Below are positions 9,634 through 19,095 of a stretch of 64,000 nucleotides of DNA, one piece after another. Both the position numbers and the translations under genes were made by a program. The number at the start of each line of letters is the position of its first letter. The first letter of the stretch is position 1. The stretch spans positions 248,001 through 312,000 of the forward strand of contig NZ_CP115921.1 of the NCBI RefSeq assembly GCF_040412085.2, in the 5' to 3' direction. Source of the stretch: Vibrio sp. CB1-14. GTDB taxonomy: Bacteria; Pseudomonadota; Gammaproteobacteria; Enterobacterales; Vibrionaceae. Below the pieces are notes generated by a model, which made no database searches, had not been told where the DNA came from, and was given only the letters and a program-made list of their open reading frames with translations.

Positions 9634-10959
9634 ATGTTTGAAACATTAGGACTGTTTGTAGGGTCACTTCTAGACGCATTGATTGGGCCAAACTTAGTCG
9701 TACCGGGTGAACCATTTATGATAGCGGCTGGATATCAGCTCTATTCGGGCGCATACATGGCTGTCGCTGCGGTACTACTCGGAGGCCTAATTGGCGACCA
9801 ACTTAGCTTCTTTATCGGGCGTCATTACGGCTTCAATGCACAAAAATCCTTGCTCCGCTGGCAGCCTAAGATTCGCCGTCCTTTAGCGCGCTGTCGTCTT
9901 CTTATCAACCGAAATGCCTTTTGGGTTATCGCGTTTGCTCGCCTGCTTGGCCCTATCGCTTGGGTTGTGCCTTTTATGGCAGGAGCGAATCACATTCGCT
10001 GGAAAAAATTCTCTGCCTACGCATTCGTTGGATTAGTACTCGGTGTAGGTCAGTTTGTTACCTGGGGATATTTGCTTGCTGCTGGCGTTGACAATGTACC
10101 TATGCTGAATGAAGCCGCAACGTTTGTTTCTGAGCACAAGTACTCTTTGGGTCTGTCACTAGTATCGTTGGCGCTTCTCTATTTTGGCTTCAAAAAACAA
10201 TGGCGCTATTCATGGTTGAAGGCGTCTAGTTTGTTTCTTGGTGGTATGCTGGCGCTCAATTACTCACACTTTTTTTGGTGGAGTGACAACGAGGTCGTCC
10301 CTCTAGCGCATGCTGTCCCAACCGAAGTTACTTTATCGGAGCTTGATTATCGTGTGTACGCGGGTCAATCCACCGTTTATTCAGCGCAAGCAGTCAATGT
10401 GGTTTATTTGGGCGAATCCCCGAAAGACTTAATGGGTGAGTTAGGCTGGATTGAAAACAAGACGTTCTCACGAAGTGATATCGAGCTCAGTGATTATGTG
10501 CAGTTGCTGCAACAGAGTACACCACCCGTTTCGGATTTACTTTGGAATGGTCAGCCACAACATTTAGCGTTTCAACTGCCGGGAACCCTTACTCATCGCT
10601 CACACATTCGTTGGTGGCAGGCTGGGATAGATTCACAAACCCAACAAACTGTTTGGGTCGGTGCCCTAAGCTATGATGATGGTCTTACATTGACGCCGTA
10701 TGGCGGCATTCTAACGCTCCTTCATTCGGTCTCACCGAATGTGGACATTGAGCGTGATCAGCTAAAAACCGATGTGTTTCGACTCAATGACCGTTGGAAT
10801 GCCGAAAACATTCCCCTAGCGAGTGTTACCTCCAAAAACCGACAGCATGACTACTTTACCGACGGACAAGTATTAATCGTCTCAGAGCATGCATCGTATG
10901 TAAACAATCTACAACCCACTGAGAGTGTTGGTTTTAACTCGATGAGCTATGTTCCCTAG
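9634..10959 (+). CDS. DedA-family membrane protein fused to an LssY C-terminal domain
   Basis: The N-terminal half (about residues 1-210) is a DedA/VTT membrane domain: PNLVVPGEPFMIAAG, GGLIGDQLSFFIGRHYG and the conserved FARLLGPIAWVVPFMAG. DedA proteins are linked to undecaprenyl-phosphate or phospholipid flipping. The C-terminal half (from about residue 240) resembles the LssY domain found with type I secretion or lipid phosphatase proteins. At 441 residues it is a known fusion architecture rather than an error. The start at ATG 9634 follows AGGGA; a TTG two codons upstream is less likely. Context with a glycosyltransferase fits envelope lipid handling. Confidence 0.85.
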   Translation: MFETLGLFVGSLLDALIGPNLVVPGEPFMIAAGYQLYSGAYMAVAAVLLGGLIGDQLSFFIGRHYGFNAQKSLLRWQPKIRRPLARCRLLINRNAFWVIAFARLLGPIAWVVPFMAGANHIRWKKFSAYAFVGLVLGVGQFVTWGYLLAAGVDNVPMLNEAATFVSEHKYSLGLSLVSLALLYFGFKKQWRYSWLKASSLFLGGMLALNYSHFFWWSDNEVVPLAHAVPTEVTLSELDYRVYAGQSTVYSAQAVNVVYLGESPKDLMGELGWIENKTFSRSDIELSDYVQLLQQSTPPVSDLLWNGQPQHLAFQLPGTLTHRSHIRWWQAGIDSQTQQTVWVGALSYDDGLTLTPYGGILTLLHSVSPNVDIERDQLKTDVFRLNDRWNAENIPLASVTSKNRQHDYFTDGQVLIVSEHASYVNNLQPTESVGFNSMSYVP

Positions 10960-11199
10960 TCCCAACAATATCGTTAATCCAATCCTGTCACCCGCAGATT
11001 TGTATACAATCACAAAAGAGATTAATCAGCCGTGTCAAACATCGACGGCTGGTTAATTAGCATTTAGCAGTGTGACGGATTGTATCAACTAATTTCAGCC
11101 ACATTGATGTTACAAAGCCGTATACCTTATATTCACTTTCAGCAAAGACATGCTCAGTTTTTGCAAAGTTCAGCCCAAATAATAAAGGTATAAAACTCA

Positions 11200-11403
11200 A
11201 TGATCACTTTGGCCCGTTTCGCATCTACAAGCGATCCAAACCAACTGCGCAGCTCAACGCGCCCACAACCTGCAGCGCCACCTATCCAAGCTGCTTTGTC
11301 TCCTCAAACCTCTATGAAAGAGCCTGCTCTTTTACTTGCTCGCCAACCCTCTCCCACCCGCACTTTAAAGACACTTTCTTCACTTCGTGGAGGATTGGCA
11401 TGA
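11200..11403 (+). CDS. Small Pro/Ala/Ser-rich ORF, possible leader gene
   Basis: A 67-codon ORF of unknown function. It has no domain, no membrane segment and a low-complexity composition (PQPAAPPIQAALSPQ). Support comes only from its position: its stop overlaps the next start as ATGA, and a strong GGAGG for the next gene lies inside its 3' end. It could be a translated leader for the following small gene, or a chance frame. Confidence 0.35.
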   Translation: MITLARFASTSDPNQLRSSTRPQPAAPPIQAALSPQTSMKEPALLLARQPSPTRTLKTLSSLRGGLA

Positions 11404-11663
11404 TTGAAATACACTGGACTGTCGCTTTAGCGATGAGCTTTTGCAGCATGCTAGGCGTTCTTCAAATGTACGGTAGACGCATTGATTCATTCTTTAAACG
11501 CGTTGTCGATAACATGTTAAGAGTCGGAAAAGGCTCTATGAAAGCGTCAAGTTACTCGCAGCAGCGCACGGAAAGCGAGCTTTATCAGGTAGGACATCAA
11601 GAAAGAAAGTATGAGTTTGGCGATTACATCCGCCAGCAGAGCAAACGAAATGACAAATTGTAA
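11400..11663 (+). CDS. Small membrane-anchored protein of unknown function
   Basis: 87 residues with one N-terminal hydrophobic stretch (TVALAMSFCSMLGVLQMYG), then a basic, Gln/Tyr-rich soluble tail (YSQQRTESELYQVGHQERKY). GTGGAGGA lies 7-10 bases before the ATG and the start overlaps the previous ORF as ATGA, so translation looks genuine. A terminator follows. I do not recognise the family; single-pass topology is the only reliable statement. Confidence 0.6.
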   Translation: MIEIHWTVALAMSFCSMLGVLQMYGRRIDSFFKRVVDNMLRVGKGSMKASSYSQQRTESELYQVGHQERKYEFGDYIRQQSKRNDKL

Positions 11664-11686
11664 TTCTTAGCCATTCGATGCTAAAA

Positions 11687-11722
11687 AGCCCGTGACTCAA
11701 TACGGAGATTGAATCACGGGCT
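11687..11722. terminator. Bidirectional terminator
   Basis: Fourteen-base arms (11687-11700 and 11709-11722) pair with one mismatch around an 8-base loop. A-rich and T-rich flanks occur on both sides. It separates the convergent small-ORF unit and the antiporter gene. Confidence 0.8.
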
Positions 11723-11744
11723 CATTTCAAAAAACAGCTAGCAA

Positions 11745-12716
11745 TTAAGCCGTAACAGAGACGACAAGCCAAATATTGTAAGCAGCGTAACCTGTAAGCA
11801 ACAATGCTGCTTCAAATCGGTTGATGCGCCCTTGACGACCAAACCCGTAAGCCATAAAGAACAGCGCTACCGTCATCGCCATCATCACCAACCAGTCACG
11901 AGACAGAACAGCCTCTGGCACATTCGCAATTGGCGAAATCATGCCTGCAATACCCACTACGGCTAGGATATTGAACATGTTCGAGCCGACTACGTTACCA
12001 ATCGCAATATCATGCTCACCCTTGCGCGCTGCTGCGATAGAAGCCGCCAGCTCTGGCAAAGACGTACCTAATGCAACAATCGTCAAACCAATCACCAAGT
12101 CACTAATACCAAGAGATTGAGCGATGGTTACTGCACCCCAAACAAGAATACGTGAACTCACCACCAACAAAACAAGGCCTAGTACAAGCCAGAAAATTGC
12201 TTTGCCTAATGACATGGTTTTCTCTTCAAGTTCTTGCTGCGTGTCGGTCTCTAGCGGGTCACCTTTACCCTTGATTCCCGAATAGATACTCCAACTGATA
12301 AGGCTGAAAAAGCCCACCAACAGGATCGCCGCCTCTCCGCGCCCTAGTACACCATTCCAAAGCAGTGCACCAAGCAGTAAGCTGATAGCGAATAGTAGCG
12401 GCAACTCTTTTTTCACAATGACAGATTGCACCATGATTGGCGCAATGATTGCGGTGACACCTAAAATAAGTCCGGTGTTAACAATGTTCGAACCAAGCGC
12501 ATTCCCTAAAGCTAGCTCAGGGTTGCCCTCAGCTGCAGCCATTGCAGAGACCACCATTTCCGGTGCTGAGGTACCGAAACCAACAATCACCATACCGATA
12601 AGCAAAGGAGGCATGCCTGCGTGACTCGCGGTGGCTGCCGCACCATCAACAAATCGATCTGCACTCCAAACCAATAAGATAAAACCAACTAGAATCGCCA
12701 GAGCGGCAAGTGTCAT
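11745..12716 (-). CDS. Calcium/sodium antiporter of the CaCA superfamily (YrbG-like)
   Basis: A 323-residue inner-membrane exchanger with about ten helices in two inverted halves. The paired alpha-repeats are clear: VGFGTSAPEMVVSAMAA with GNALGSNIVNTGLILG in the first half and VALGTSLPELAASIAAA with GNVVGSNMFNILAVVG in the second. The GTSxPE glutamates bind the cation in this superfamily. It is predicted to move Ca2+ against Na+ (or H+). It appears monocistronic. Confidence 0.92.
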   Translation of the reverse strand: MTLAALAILVGFILLVWSADRFVDGAAATASHAGMPPLLIGMVIVGFGTSAPEMVVSAMAAAEGNPELALGNALGSNIVNTGLILGVTAIIAPIMVQSVIVKKELPLLFAISLLLGALLWNGVLGRGEAAILLVGFFSLISWSIYSGIKGKGDPLETDTQQELEEKTMSLGKAIFWLVLGLVLLVVSSRILVWGAVTIAQSLGISDLVIGLTIVALGTSLPELAASIAAARKGEHDIAIGNVVGSNMFNILAVVGIAGMISPIANVPEAVLSRDWLVMMAMTVALFFMAYGFGRQGRINRFEAALLLTGYAAYNIWLVVSVTA

Positions 12717-12889
12717 ATCCGTGTCCTCAATAGGGAAAGATGAGTAATTTTGACAAGCAAGTCACTGTCTCCAGTGACAATTTTAGGACGGGAATAGTGA
12801 ACTTACATGAATTGCTTTGTCAAATAATGATTTTAATCGCCACGATAAAAAACGAGCCTAAAATGACTCGTCTTTATGACATGCTTCAA

Positions 12890-12909
12890 AATGCCCAACG
12901 CTGGGCATT
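12890..12909 (-). terminator. Hairpin terminator downstream of the YdjM-like gene
   Basis: AATGCCCA (12890-12897), a 4-base ACGC loop, and TGGGCATT (12902-12909) form a perfect 8-bp stem just after the minus-strand gene that ends at 12917. Short T tract on that strand. Confidence 0.6.
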
Positions 12910-12916
12910 GTTCTTG

Positions 12917-13948
12917 TTAATCGTTGGTTTTGTTTAAAGCCACTTGCTGCAAGTTTGCATCAATCTCTTGATTGCCTAACATACGCTCCCAGAGTACTGA
13001 GATTTGATCCAAGCTACGCTCGCTAGGATACCTGGTTGGCGCTTCTAACAGCTCCCAGCCTGCATCAGATGTTTCCTTAGCAAAAACGAATTCAAACGCT
13101 AAGCTGTCTGCCATACCTAATCTTAAATCCGACACAATAAGCTTGTCTTGGTCTTGGCGATAACCCAAGAATCCATGAGAGAAGGCTTCTAAGCCTTCAA
13201 GAGTCTTTGGCTTTTCTTCAAGCGGCCACTTACCACGCGAGCGTTGGATGAAGTCAATCTGGCTGTCAGAATCGAGTAACGATGCCAAACCTTCGAAGTA
13301 CTGATCGCCTTCAACCACCACCACGCGCCATAGCAACGTATTAAATGGAGAGGGGGTAATCAATACCTGCTCATCACTGATGTTTTGCGCAGCCAAGTTC
13401 TTCTCTACTCTATCGGCAACCACTTGCTGCGCAGCATAGCCCCAAACTAGATATAAGCTCGACACGACTACAACCGCTTTACACCACTGCCCTCCTCGGT
13501 GACGAGAAAACAGTGCAACGCCTATACCGAGCAGAAGTGGCAAGGTATAAAGAGGATCGATGATAAAGATATTCCCCACTTCGAAGTAACCGGGAATTGG
13601 CCACAGCAGCTGAGTACCATAGGTCGTCATCGCATCGATAGCAACGTGAGTCACCAGAACACTCAGAACCAAAAGAAAGACACGATTAAAGGACCAAAAT
13701 GCATCAGGTCTAAACCTGCAATATAGCCAACTAACGATGAGAGAAAATACAGGAATGAGCAGCAACGAGTGAGTAAACCCGCGGTGCTTAATAGTGTTAC
13801 TTACCGCATCACCATAGTCGAGTACAACGTCTAAGTCCGGCAAAGTACCAAGTGCAGCGCCAGTGAGAAGCACCTTTGCATTACATTGTTTGCCAGCTAT
13901 TGCGCCTGCAACGGTTGCCCCGAGGGCTGCCTGAGTTACGGAATCCAT
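12917..13948 (-). CDS. YdjM-like membrane-bound metal-dependent hydrolase (DUF457)
   Basis: A 343-residue protein beginning MDSVTQAALGATVAG, with the family motifs LGTLPDLDVVLDYGD and HRGFTHSLL, which carry the putative metal ligands (Asp and His). Four or so membrane helices follow through residue 185, and the last 150 residues are soluble. The E. coli relative YdjM is an SOS-regulated inner-membrane protein. No LexA box was recognised upstream here. The substrate is unknown. Confidence 0.82.
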   Translation of the reverse strand: MDSVTQAALGATVAGAIAGKQCNAKVLLTGAALGTLPDLDVVLDYGDAVSNTIKHRGFTHSLLLIPVFSLIVSWLYCRFRPDAFWSFNRVFLLVLSVLVTHVAIDAMTTYGTQLLWPIPGYFEVGNIFIIDPLYTLPLLLGIGVALFSRHRGGQWCKAVVVVSSLYLVWGYAAQQVVADRVEKNLAAQNISDEQVLITPSPFNTLLWRVVVVEGDQYFEGLASLLDSDSQIDFIQRSRGKWPLEEKPKTLEGLEAFSHGFLGYRQDQDKLIVSDLRLGMADSLAFEFVFAKETSDAGWELLEAPTRYPSERSLDQISVLWERMLGNQEIDANLQQVALNKTND

Positions 13949-14061
13949 TTGGTCTAATTACACTCTCTCGGTATATTAAGTATCTGTTTAATCTTACGTT
14001 GAGTATATAAAAAAGGGACACCCTGATATAGGCAGAACCATGTACTTTGTCGCCATACTAA

Positions 14062-16995
14062 TTATTGTTTTCGGCAAAACTCTGTGTAGTGAGCAATCGA
14101 CAGCGCTTTACTGAATAGGAAACCCTGCCCCCAACGACAACCGTGTTTTACTAAGATATTCATTTGTTCGGACGTTTGGATGCCTTCTGCAATGACTTCA
14201 AAGCCCAATTCGCTCGCCATCTGGAGTGTGGAACTGACGATGGTTCTGTCATCTTGTTTAAGTTGAGCAATGAAAATTTTATCGATTTTCAAACTATCAA
14301 CTGGCAGCTGCTTTAAATAGCCAAGTGAAGAGTAACCAGTACCATAGTCATCAATAGCTATTTTTACCCCTAACTTTTTAAGCTCCGTTATATATGTCGT
14401 GGCTTGTGCCATATTCTGCACAAGCACACTTTCTGTTATCTCTAGCTCGAGTATATTGGGGTTCACCTCATACAGTTCCAATGCGGCTTTCACGTCACTC
14501 AACAAACGACCTGACATAAGTTGTACAACCGAAACATTTACCGACACTTTTTGATGGTCGATCCCCATATTCTTCCAAGACTTTATCTGTTTGCAAACTT
14601 CTCGGAGCACCCAGGCTCCAATAGGGAGGATCTCTTTTGAAAGCTCCGCTATTGGAATGAATGCGTCCGGCGGAATTACACCATACTTAGGATGATTCCA
14701 ACGCAATAACCCTTCGCAACCGACATGCTCACCAGAGCGCAAGTCAATAATTGGCTGAAAATAGAGTTCGAGCTGGTTGCCCATCAACGCTTGGGGCAGC
14801 TCTGACTCGATAAACAATTTTTCCCTTGCCTGTTTTCTTAAGGTATTGGTATAGCAGACATAGCCGGATGATGATTCCTTCGCCTTATACATCGCAGCGT
14901 CTGCTGCTCGCATCAAATCATCTACATTATTTCCATCTTTGGGAAAAGTGGCTATGCCAATGCTGGTTGAAATAGCAATGGATTCGTCCTCAATCAACAT
15001 CGGCTTACGCAACCCCTCAATAAGCTTTCTGGACAGCGTTACTGCTTGTTCCGCATTGGTAAGGTTCTCGATCATAATCGTAAACTCATCACCACCAAAA
15101 CGAGCTAAAACGTCACTACTTCGCAAGTTATTAGTTAGCCTAGTCGCGACTTCAACAAGCAATTTGTCACCAAAATCATGCCCTAAACTGTCATTAACAT
15201 GTTTGAACCTATCGAGATCCAAAAAGAGGATAGCTACCATCGAGCCGTTTCGAGTCGCTAAGTTCAATGCATGACTCGTCTGCTTTATAAACATCCTACG
15301 ATTAGGCAAACCTGTTAGGGCGTCATTGAAAGCAAAATGTTTGAGTGTATCTCTTGATGCCTCTAATTCTCGGGTTCGCATCTTCACCTGAGTCAATAAG
15401 TTTGTATGAGAGTTGAAAAGAGTAATTATGAGTAAAACACTTAACGCCCCAAAAGCGGATTCATAAATGAGAAACTTAATGGAGCTTTCAGCTTTTAGTG
15501 CTGAAATAACATCCTGAGACACTGATAGAACAACAGTCCACTCCCTCTCAGCGATCTGTTGAACAAAAGAGAATTCTATCGACTCATCAAATGAACTGAC
15601 TCCTATAGGTGCATATTGATAAATCACTTCATCATTAGCACTAGAATCGAGAATCTTCACACTCATATAAGAAACTTCACTATTCTTGAGACTCTCAGTA
15701 ACAATATCTCCTACAACAAAAACTCCGACGACAAAGCCTGATAAATTAAAAGATCGAGTAAGAGTAGATGTACCAAGCGATGGTCCTTGATTAATGGGGG
15801 TAAAAATGAGAAACCCAGGCTCCTTCGCGTCAAGTTGCACAAGCTGTATCGTCTCAGTAGCGACTGGACGACTAATATTCTGCGCCCTAATCATCGCCTC
15901 TCGTCGTTTTCCATTCGAGAAAACATTAAAGCCAAATGCACGTTCGTTTGGAGCAAAAGGTTCTATCCACTTAACGACAACTAAAGGATCACCCAGCTTC
16001 AACGGTGTACCTCTTATCTTAAAGCTTGAATCACTCTGCTTATTCGTGCTCTTTTCAAACTCTTCTAATTCATGTTGCTCTATAACTGGGTTCCATGAGA
16101 AACCACGTGCACCTGGAGTTTGCTCTATGAGTGGCAACGTTAGTCGTTTAAATTCATCCTGTGTAACATCACTGTTCCCAGAGAGTTTCACAGCTAGTAA
16201 TGACAATGAGTTAAGATAGTTCTCAACCTGGTGATTAAGGTTTTTCTCAATCAATTGTGAACGAATATGGATTTCGTTGAGACTCTTCAACTCTAAAGAT
16301 TTGTTACCATATTTTTGACTAACAACTAATACGACCAAAACTAAAACCAGTGAGAAGATCAGTGCTCGATAATGAGTTAACTTGTTTGTCAGCCTGCCAG
16401 TAGGTTTCAGGAAAGCTAAAACAAGAGGTGTAATCACAATAACGCCTAGAAAGTCACCCAACCACCAAATGAGCATATTGCTCCAATCGTAATCCCTCAG
16501 CCCCTCAGTTGGCGACAGGTCAACGAAAAAAGAGCCTAAAACGCTAGCGATGAGACAACATATAAGGGCAAATACAACAAACAGAGTAACTTTGCGTATG
16601 CTTGCCGAAGAGATAATATTTACCGAAAAGTAAGCTAAACAGCGATAGTTGACCCAGGCTTGAACTGCCGAGCCTAACCCAATCCCAAACGACGTCAAAA
16701 TTACCATTGCACCAATGTCAGTGCCATTGACTGCTTGCACCCCAACATTGAAGATGATCGAACCTGCGAAGATAGCCGGCACAAAACGAGCTTGCCACAA
16801 AATACAGCCTGCAAGAGCAATACCTTCCGGAGGCCACAGTGAAACAATTTGGCTTTGAGGGCTCAATGATGAAAAAAGAAATGCCGAAACAATGTAAATT
16901 ACAAACACGCTAACATAGCGAACACCAAATACCGAATTCTGGTGCTTCTGCTTGTCAATTAACTCTGACTGCATCAGTTCATCTCTGTTATACAA
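14062..16995 (-). CDS. MASE1-CHASE-GGDEF-EAL c-di-GMP signalling protein
   Basis: 977 residues. A MASE1 multi-pass sensor (about residues 25-240) is followed by a membrane-flanked, CHASE-like periplasmic domain (about 260-490), a GGDEF domain (about 560-720) and an EAL domain (about 735-975). The cyclase motif is intact (ARFGGDEFTIMIE), with an RSSD inhibitory I-site five residues before it. The phosphodiesterase signature is CEGLLRW, so EGL replaces EAL but the key Glu stays. DDYGTGYSS, ELEITES and IAEGIQT are all present. Both activities are therefore possible. It appears monocistronic and may start at MYN (16995) or at MQS seven codons later. Confidence 0.93.
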   Translation of the reverse strand: MYNRDELMQSELIDKQKHQNSVFGVRYVSVFVIYIVSAFLFSSLSPQSQIVSLWPPEGIALAGCILWQARFVPAIFAGSIIFNVGVQAVNGTDIGAMVILTSFGIGLGSAVQAWVNYRCLAYFSVNIISSASIRKVTLFVVFALICCLIASVLGSFFVDLSPTEGLRDYDWSNMLIWWLGDFLGVIVITPLVLAFLKPTGRLTNKLTHYRALIFSLVLVLVVLVVSQKYGNKSLELKSLNEIHIRSQLIEKNLNHQVENYLNSLSLLAVKLSGNSDVTQDEFKRLTLPLIEQTPGARGFSWNPVIEQHELEEFEKSTNKQSDSSFKIRGTPLKLGDPLVVVKWIEPFAPNERAFGFNVFSNGKRREAMIRAQNISRPVATETIQLVQLDAKEPGFLIFTPINQGPSLGTSTLTRSFNLSGFVVGVFVVGDIVTESLKNSEVSYMSVKILDSSANDEVIYQYAPIGVSSFDESIEFSFVQQIAEREWTVVLSVSQDVISALKAESSIKFLIYESAFGALSVLLIITLFNSHTNLLTQVKMRTRELEASRDTLKHFAFNDALTGLPNRRMFIKQTSHALNLATRNGSMVAILFLDLDRFKHVNDSLGHDFGDKLLVEVATRLTNNLRSSDVLARFGGDEFTIMIENLTNAEQAVTLSRKLIEGLRKPMLIEDESIAISTSIGIATFPKDGNNVDDLMRAADAAMYKAKESSSGYVCYTNTLRKQAREKLFIESELPQALMGNQLELYFQPIIDLRSGEHVGCEGLLRWNHPKYGVIPPDAFIPIAELSKEILPIGAWVLREVCKQIKSWKNMGIDHQKVSVNVSVVQLMSGRLLSDVKAALELYEVNPNILELEITESVLVQNMAQATTYITELKKLGVKIAIDDYGTGYSSLGYLKQLPVDSLKIDKIFIAQLKQDDRTIVSSTLQMASELGFEVIAEGIQTSEQMNILVKHGCRWGQGFLFSKALSIAHYTEFCRKQ

Positions 16996-17400
16996 TGCTC
17001 TTTTCCGTTAACTGACAAAATAGTCAAAATTGGGAAGTGTATGAACAATTGTAGTAAAGAAGAACCGCATTGGTATTATTTTTGTTTGACAGCACAATAC
17101 CTTGTAGCCTCAGCCCTTCTCGCTTGACTAACCCTTTAGCCTGCAAGACCAGTCACTCGTTCATCAGCTTGTACAAATTCATACTTTTTAGTGTGTGTCC
17201 TTTATAGCCTCAAATCACTTCTGTCATGTATAGATAGTCTTTCCATCTTTGATGGTTTCTAGCACCTGAACCTGATTGTTTTCATAGGGCCTCTAGGATA
17301 GTACGATTTATTGAACTGCGCACCATTTCCCCACGTAAAAGCATAACTAATAAACCATATGTGTTAGGGTTAGACGTTCATTATTTTGGAGGCTAACCGC
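16996..17400. other. 405-base spacer between the GGDEF-EAL and LysR genes
   Basis: It holds divergent promoter space and, on the minus strand at roughly 17095-17215, a degenerate stretch resembling the C-terminus of AlkD (see the pseudogene entry). No intact gene or RNA gene was seen. Confidence 0.5.
17095..17215 (-). pseudogene. Possible relic of an alkD 3' end
   Basis: On the minus strand, one frame reads KKYEFVQADERVTGLA and, after a shift, another reads VKREGLRLQG. The frameshifted alkD 1.2 kb away ends with a similar block, EGLAKREGLRWLKAQ. The piece has no start, contains a stop and a frame change, and is short, so this is a remnant at best. Identification rests on visual similarity only. 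Confidence 0.35.
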
Positions 17401-18288
17401 ATGCATACGTTTGAGCAAATTAGCGCGTTTGTTGCAGTATTCGAACAGGGCTCATACAACAAAGCGGCTCTTCAGTTATCAAAATCTCGAACCACCGTTC
17501 GTGAGCATGTTAAAGCGTACGAGGATATGCTGGGTTACCCGCTTTTTCAGATAGTGGGTAAGCAAGCGAAGCCAACAGAAAAAGCCACGCAACTGTATCG
17601 ACGAGCTAAGATTGTAGAAAAGCAAAACCGCTCACTTTATGCTCAAAGCACCACTCTATTTGATACTGAAACTCACACAGTGACCATATGCTATGACGTA
17701 ATCACGCCTATCGAGTTAATGATGCAACTGGAGCAAGAAATAGCGAAGAATTACCCTGAGGTCAGTATTCATTGGTTACACAGAACTCGAAAAGAAGCGA
17801 TGAATTTACTGCTCACAGACAAAGCAGATATCGCTTTGATGCCATATTTGGGTCAACTCTTCGCTGAACGGGAAGTCACTTGGAAAGCAATTGGCAATAT
17901 TGAAATAGGTTGTTTCACTCGACCAACTTCACCTTTGGCCAACCATGATGATTTGAAAATTGAAGACTTACTGCTTGATACTCAATATCTCACTGAGAAT
18001 TTTACTGATCTTAATACCATGCTATCTGCGACTAAGGTCACGCCGAAAGTACATGTGGTAAGCAACAATGACCTACTGTGTGAGTTGCTCAAACATCAGG
18101 GCTGGGCTGTCATGCCGAAACACTACATGAAACCATACATTGAGCGAGGCGAATTAGTTGCGTTATCACTAAAGGAGCTCAATAAACAGATGGCATTCGG
18201 GCTAAACGCTTTTTATTGCTTTGGCAAAGAAGACGTTCCTATCTTCTCAAAACTCTTAGATTGGCTATCTGAGTATCATTCTCGGTAA
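17401..18288 (+). CDS. LysR-family transcriptional regulator
   Basis: 295 residues from ATG 17401, chosen because GGAGG lies 8 bases upstream; the longer frame begins with a TTG that overlaps that site. The N-terminal winged helix reads FEQISAFVAVFEQGSYNKAALQLSKSRTTVREHVKAYEDMLG, slightly divergent from classic LysR. The rest is a periplasmic-binding-protein-like effector domain. No divergent target gene is obvious: its neighbours are alkD sequences and the c-di-GMP gene. Effector unknown. Confidence 0.85.
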   Translation: MHTFEQISAFVAVFEQGSYNKAALQLSKSRTTVREHVKAYEDMLGYPLFQIVGKQAKPTEKATQLYRRAKIVEKQNRSLYAQSTTLFDTETHTVTICYDVITPIELMMQLEQEIAKNYPEVSIHWLHRTRKEAMNLLLTDKADIALMPYLGQLFAEREVTWKAIGNIEIGCFTRPTSPLANHDDLKIEDLLLDTQYLTENFTDLNTMLSATKVTPKVHVVSNNDLLCELLKHQGWAVMPKHYMKPYIERGELVALSLKELNKQMAFGLNAFYCFGKEDVPIFSKLLDWLSEYHSR

Positions 18289-18393
18289 CTCTTTATGGTT
18301 TCGAGTAGTATTGCGTGTACATTGAATCTGTTAGATTGAATGACACGACAATATTTATGTACCCAAACATGGCGGTGTCCTGTAGGCTGTGAA

Positions 18394-19082
18394 CTAAGTA
18401 CTCACTGTGTTTTGCGCCTTTAGCCACCTCAGCCCCTCACGTTTAGCCAAGCCTTCTATGCCTTGAGCATCGATAAATTGAAACACAGCCGCCGCGTGAG
18501 TCTTCGAATACTCCCTTAAACTCCACCCAATCGCTTTTTGAATAAAGAACTCTTTGTCTGCTTGGTTCTCACCAATGATGGCAAACAGCAAAGTTTGATC
18601 CGTGTTCTGTTTAAACTTCAACTGATAGAGGATCGCGGTACGTCTTAACCAAATGTTGTCACTTTCGCGCCACTGGTTGATCACAGCGGTCGTTTCGTCT
18701 GGATACCGCTGAAACAAGCTTGCGACAATATGAGTCGCCAACATATCCACCGTATCCCACCACGATTTCGTTGTGATCCAACGTTCAGCATGATGGAGGT
18801 AAAACTCTGGTAACATCTTCTTTGTTTTAATTAGGAGATCGACAGCGACGAGTTGATACTCTCTTTGGGGTAAAGACCAAAGCTCGTCGACGATATCAGC
18901 AAGCTCATCTAGGCTGGCACATGTTGTTTCGAAAACAGTGCTTTCAATGCGTCGCGTCGTGGACCTGATTGGATCCCATAGAACTCATATTGATCGCGCA
19001 TATACGCTTTCATAAAGATTGCGTTATCATTGTTTTTCAGAGGCACCAGTGCCTGTTTAACGTTGAGACTCCAATCGTGCAT
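18394..19082 (-). pseudogene. alkD: DNA alkylation repair glycosylase AlkD, frameshifted
   Basis: Two neighbouring frames make one AlkD. The first runs from MHDWSLNVKQALVPL (ATG 19082, preceded by AAGGCGG) to a TAG at 18909-18911. The second continues at DELADIVDELWSLPQREYQ and runs through WWDTVDMLATHIV to KREGLRWLKAQ at 18394. Adding one base in the GCCTAG stretch at about 18910-18914 restores a single ORF of about 229 residues, the normal AlkD length. AlkD removes 3-methyl and 7-methyl purines using HEAT-like repeats. Either the gene is broken in this strain or there is a one-base sequencing error. Confidence 0.8.
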
Positions 19083-19095
19083 CGTAACCCCGCCT

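Noticed and set aside
12740..12937. Plus-strand 65-codon ORF in the spacer beside the YdjM-like gene
   Set aside because: It runs through the hairpin and the 3' end of the opposite gene; no ribosome site, domain or conservation sign.
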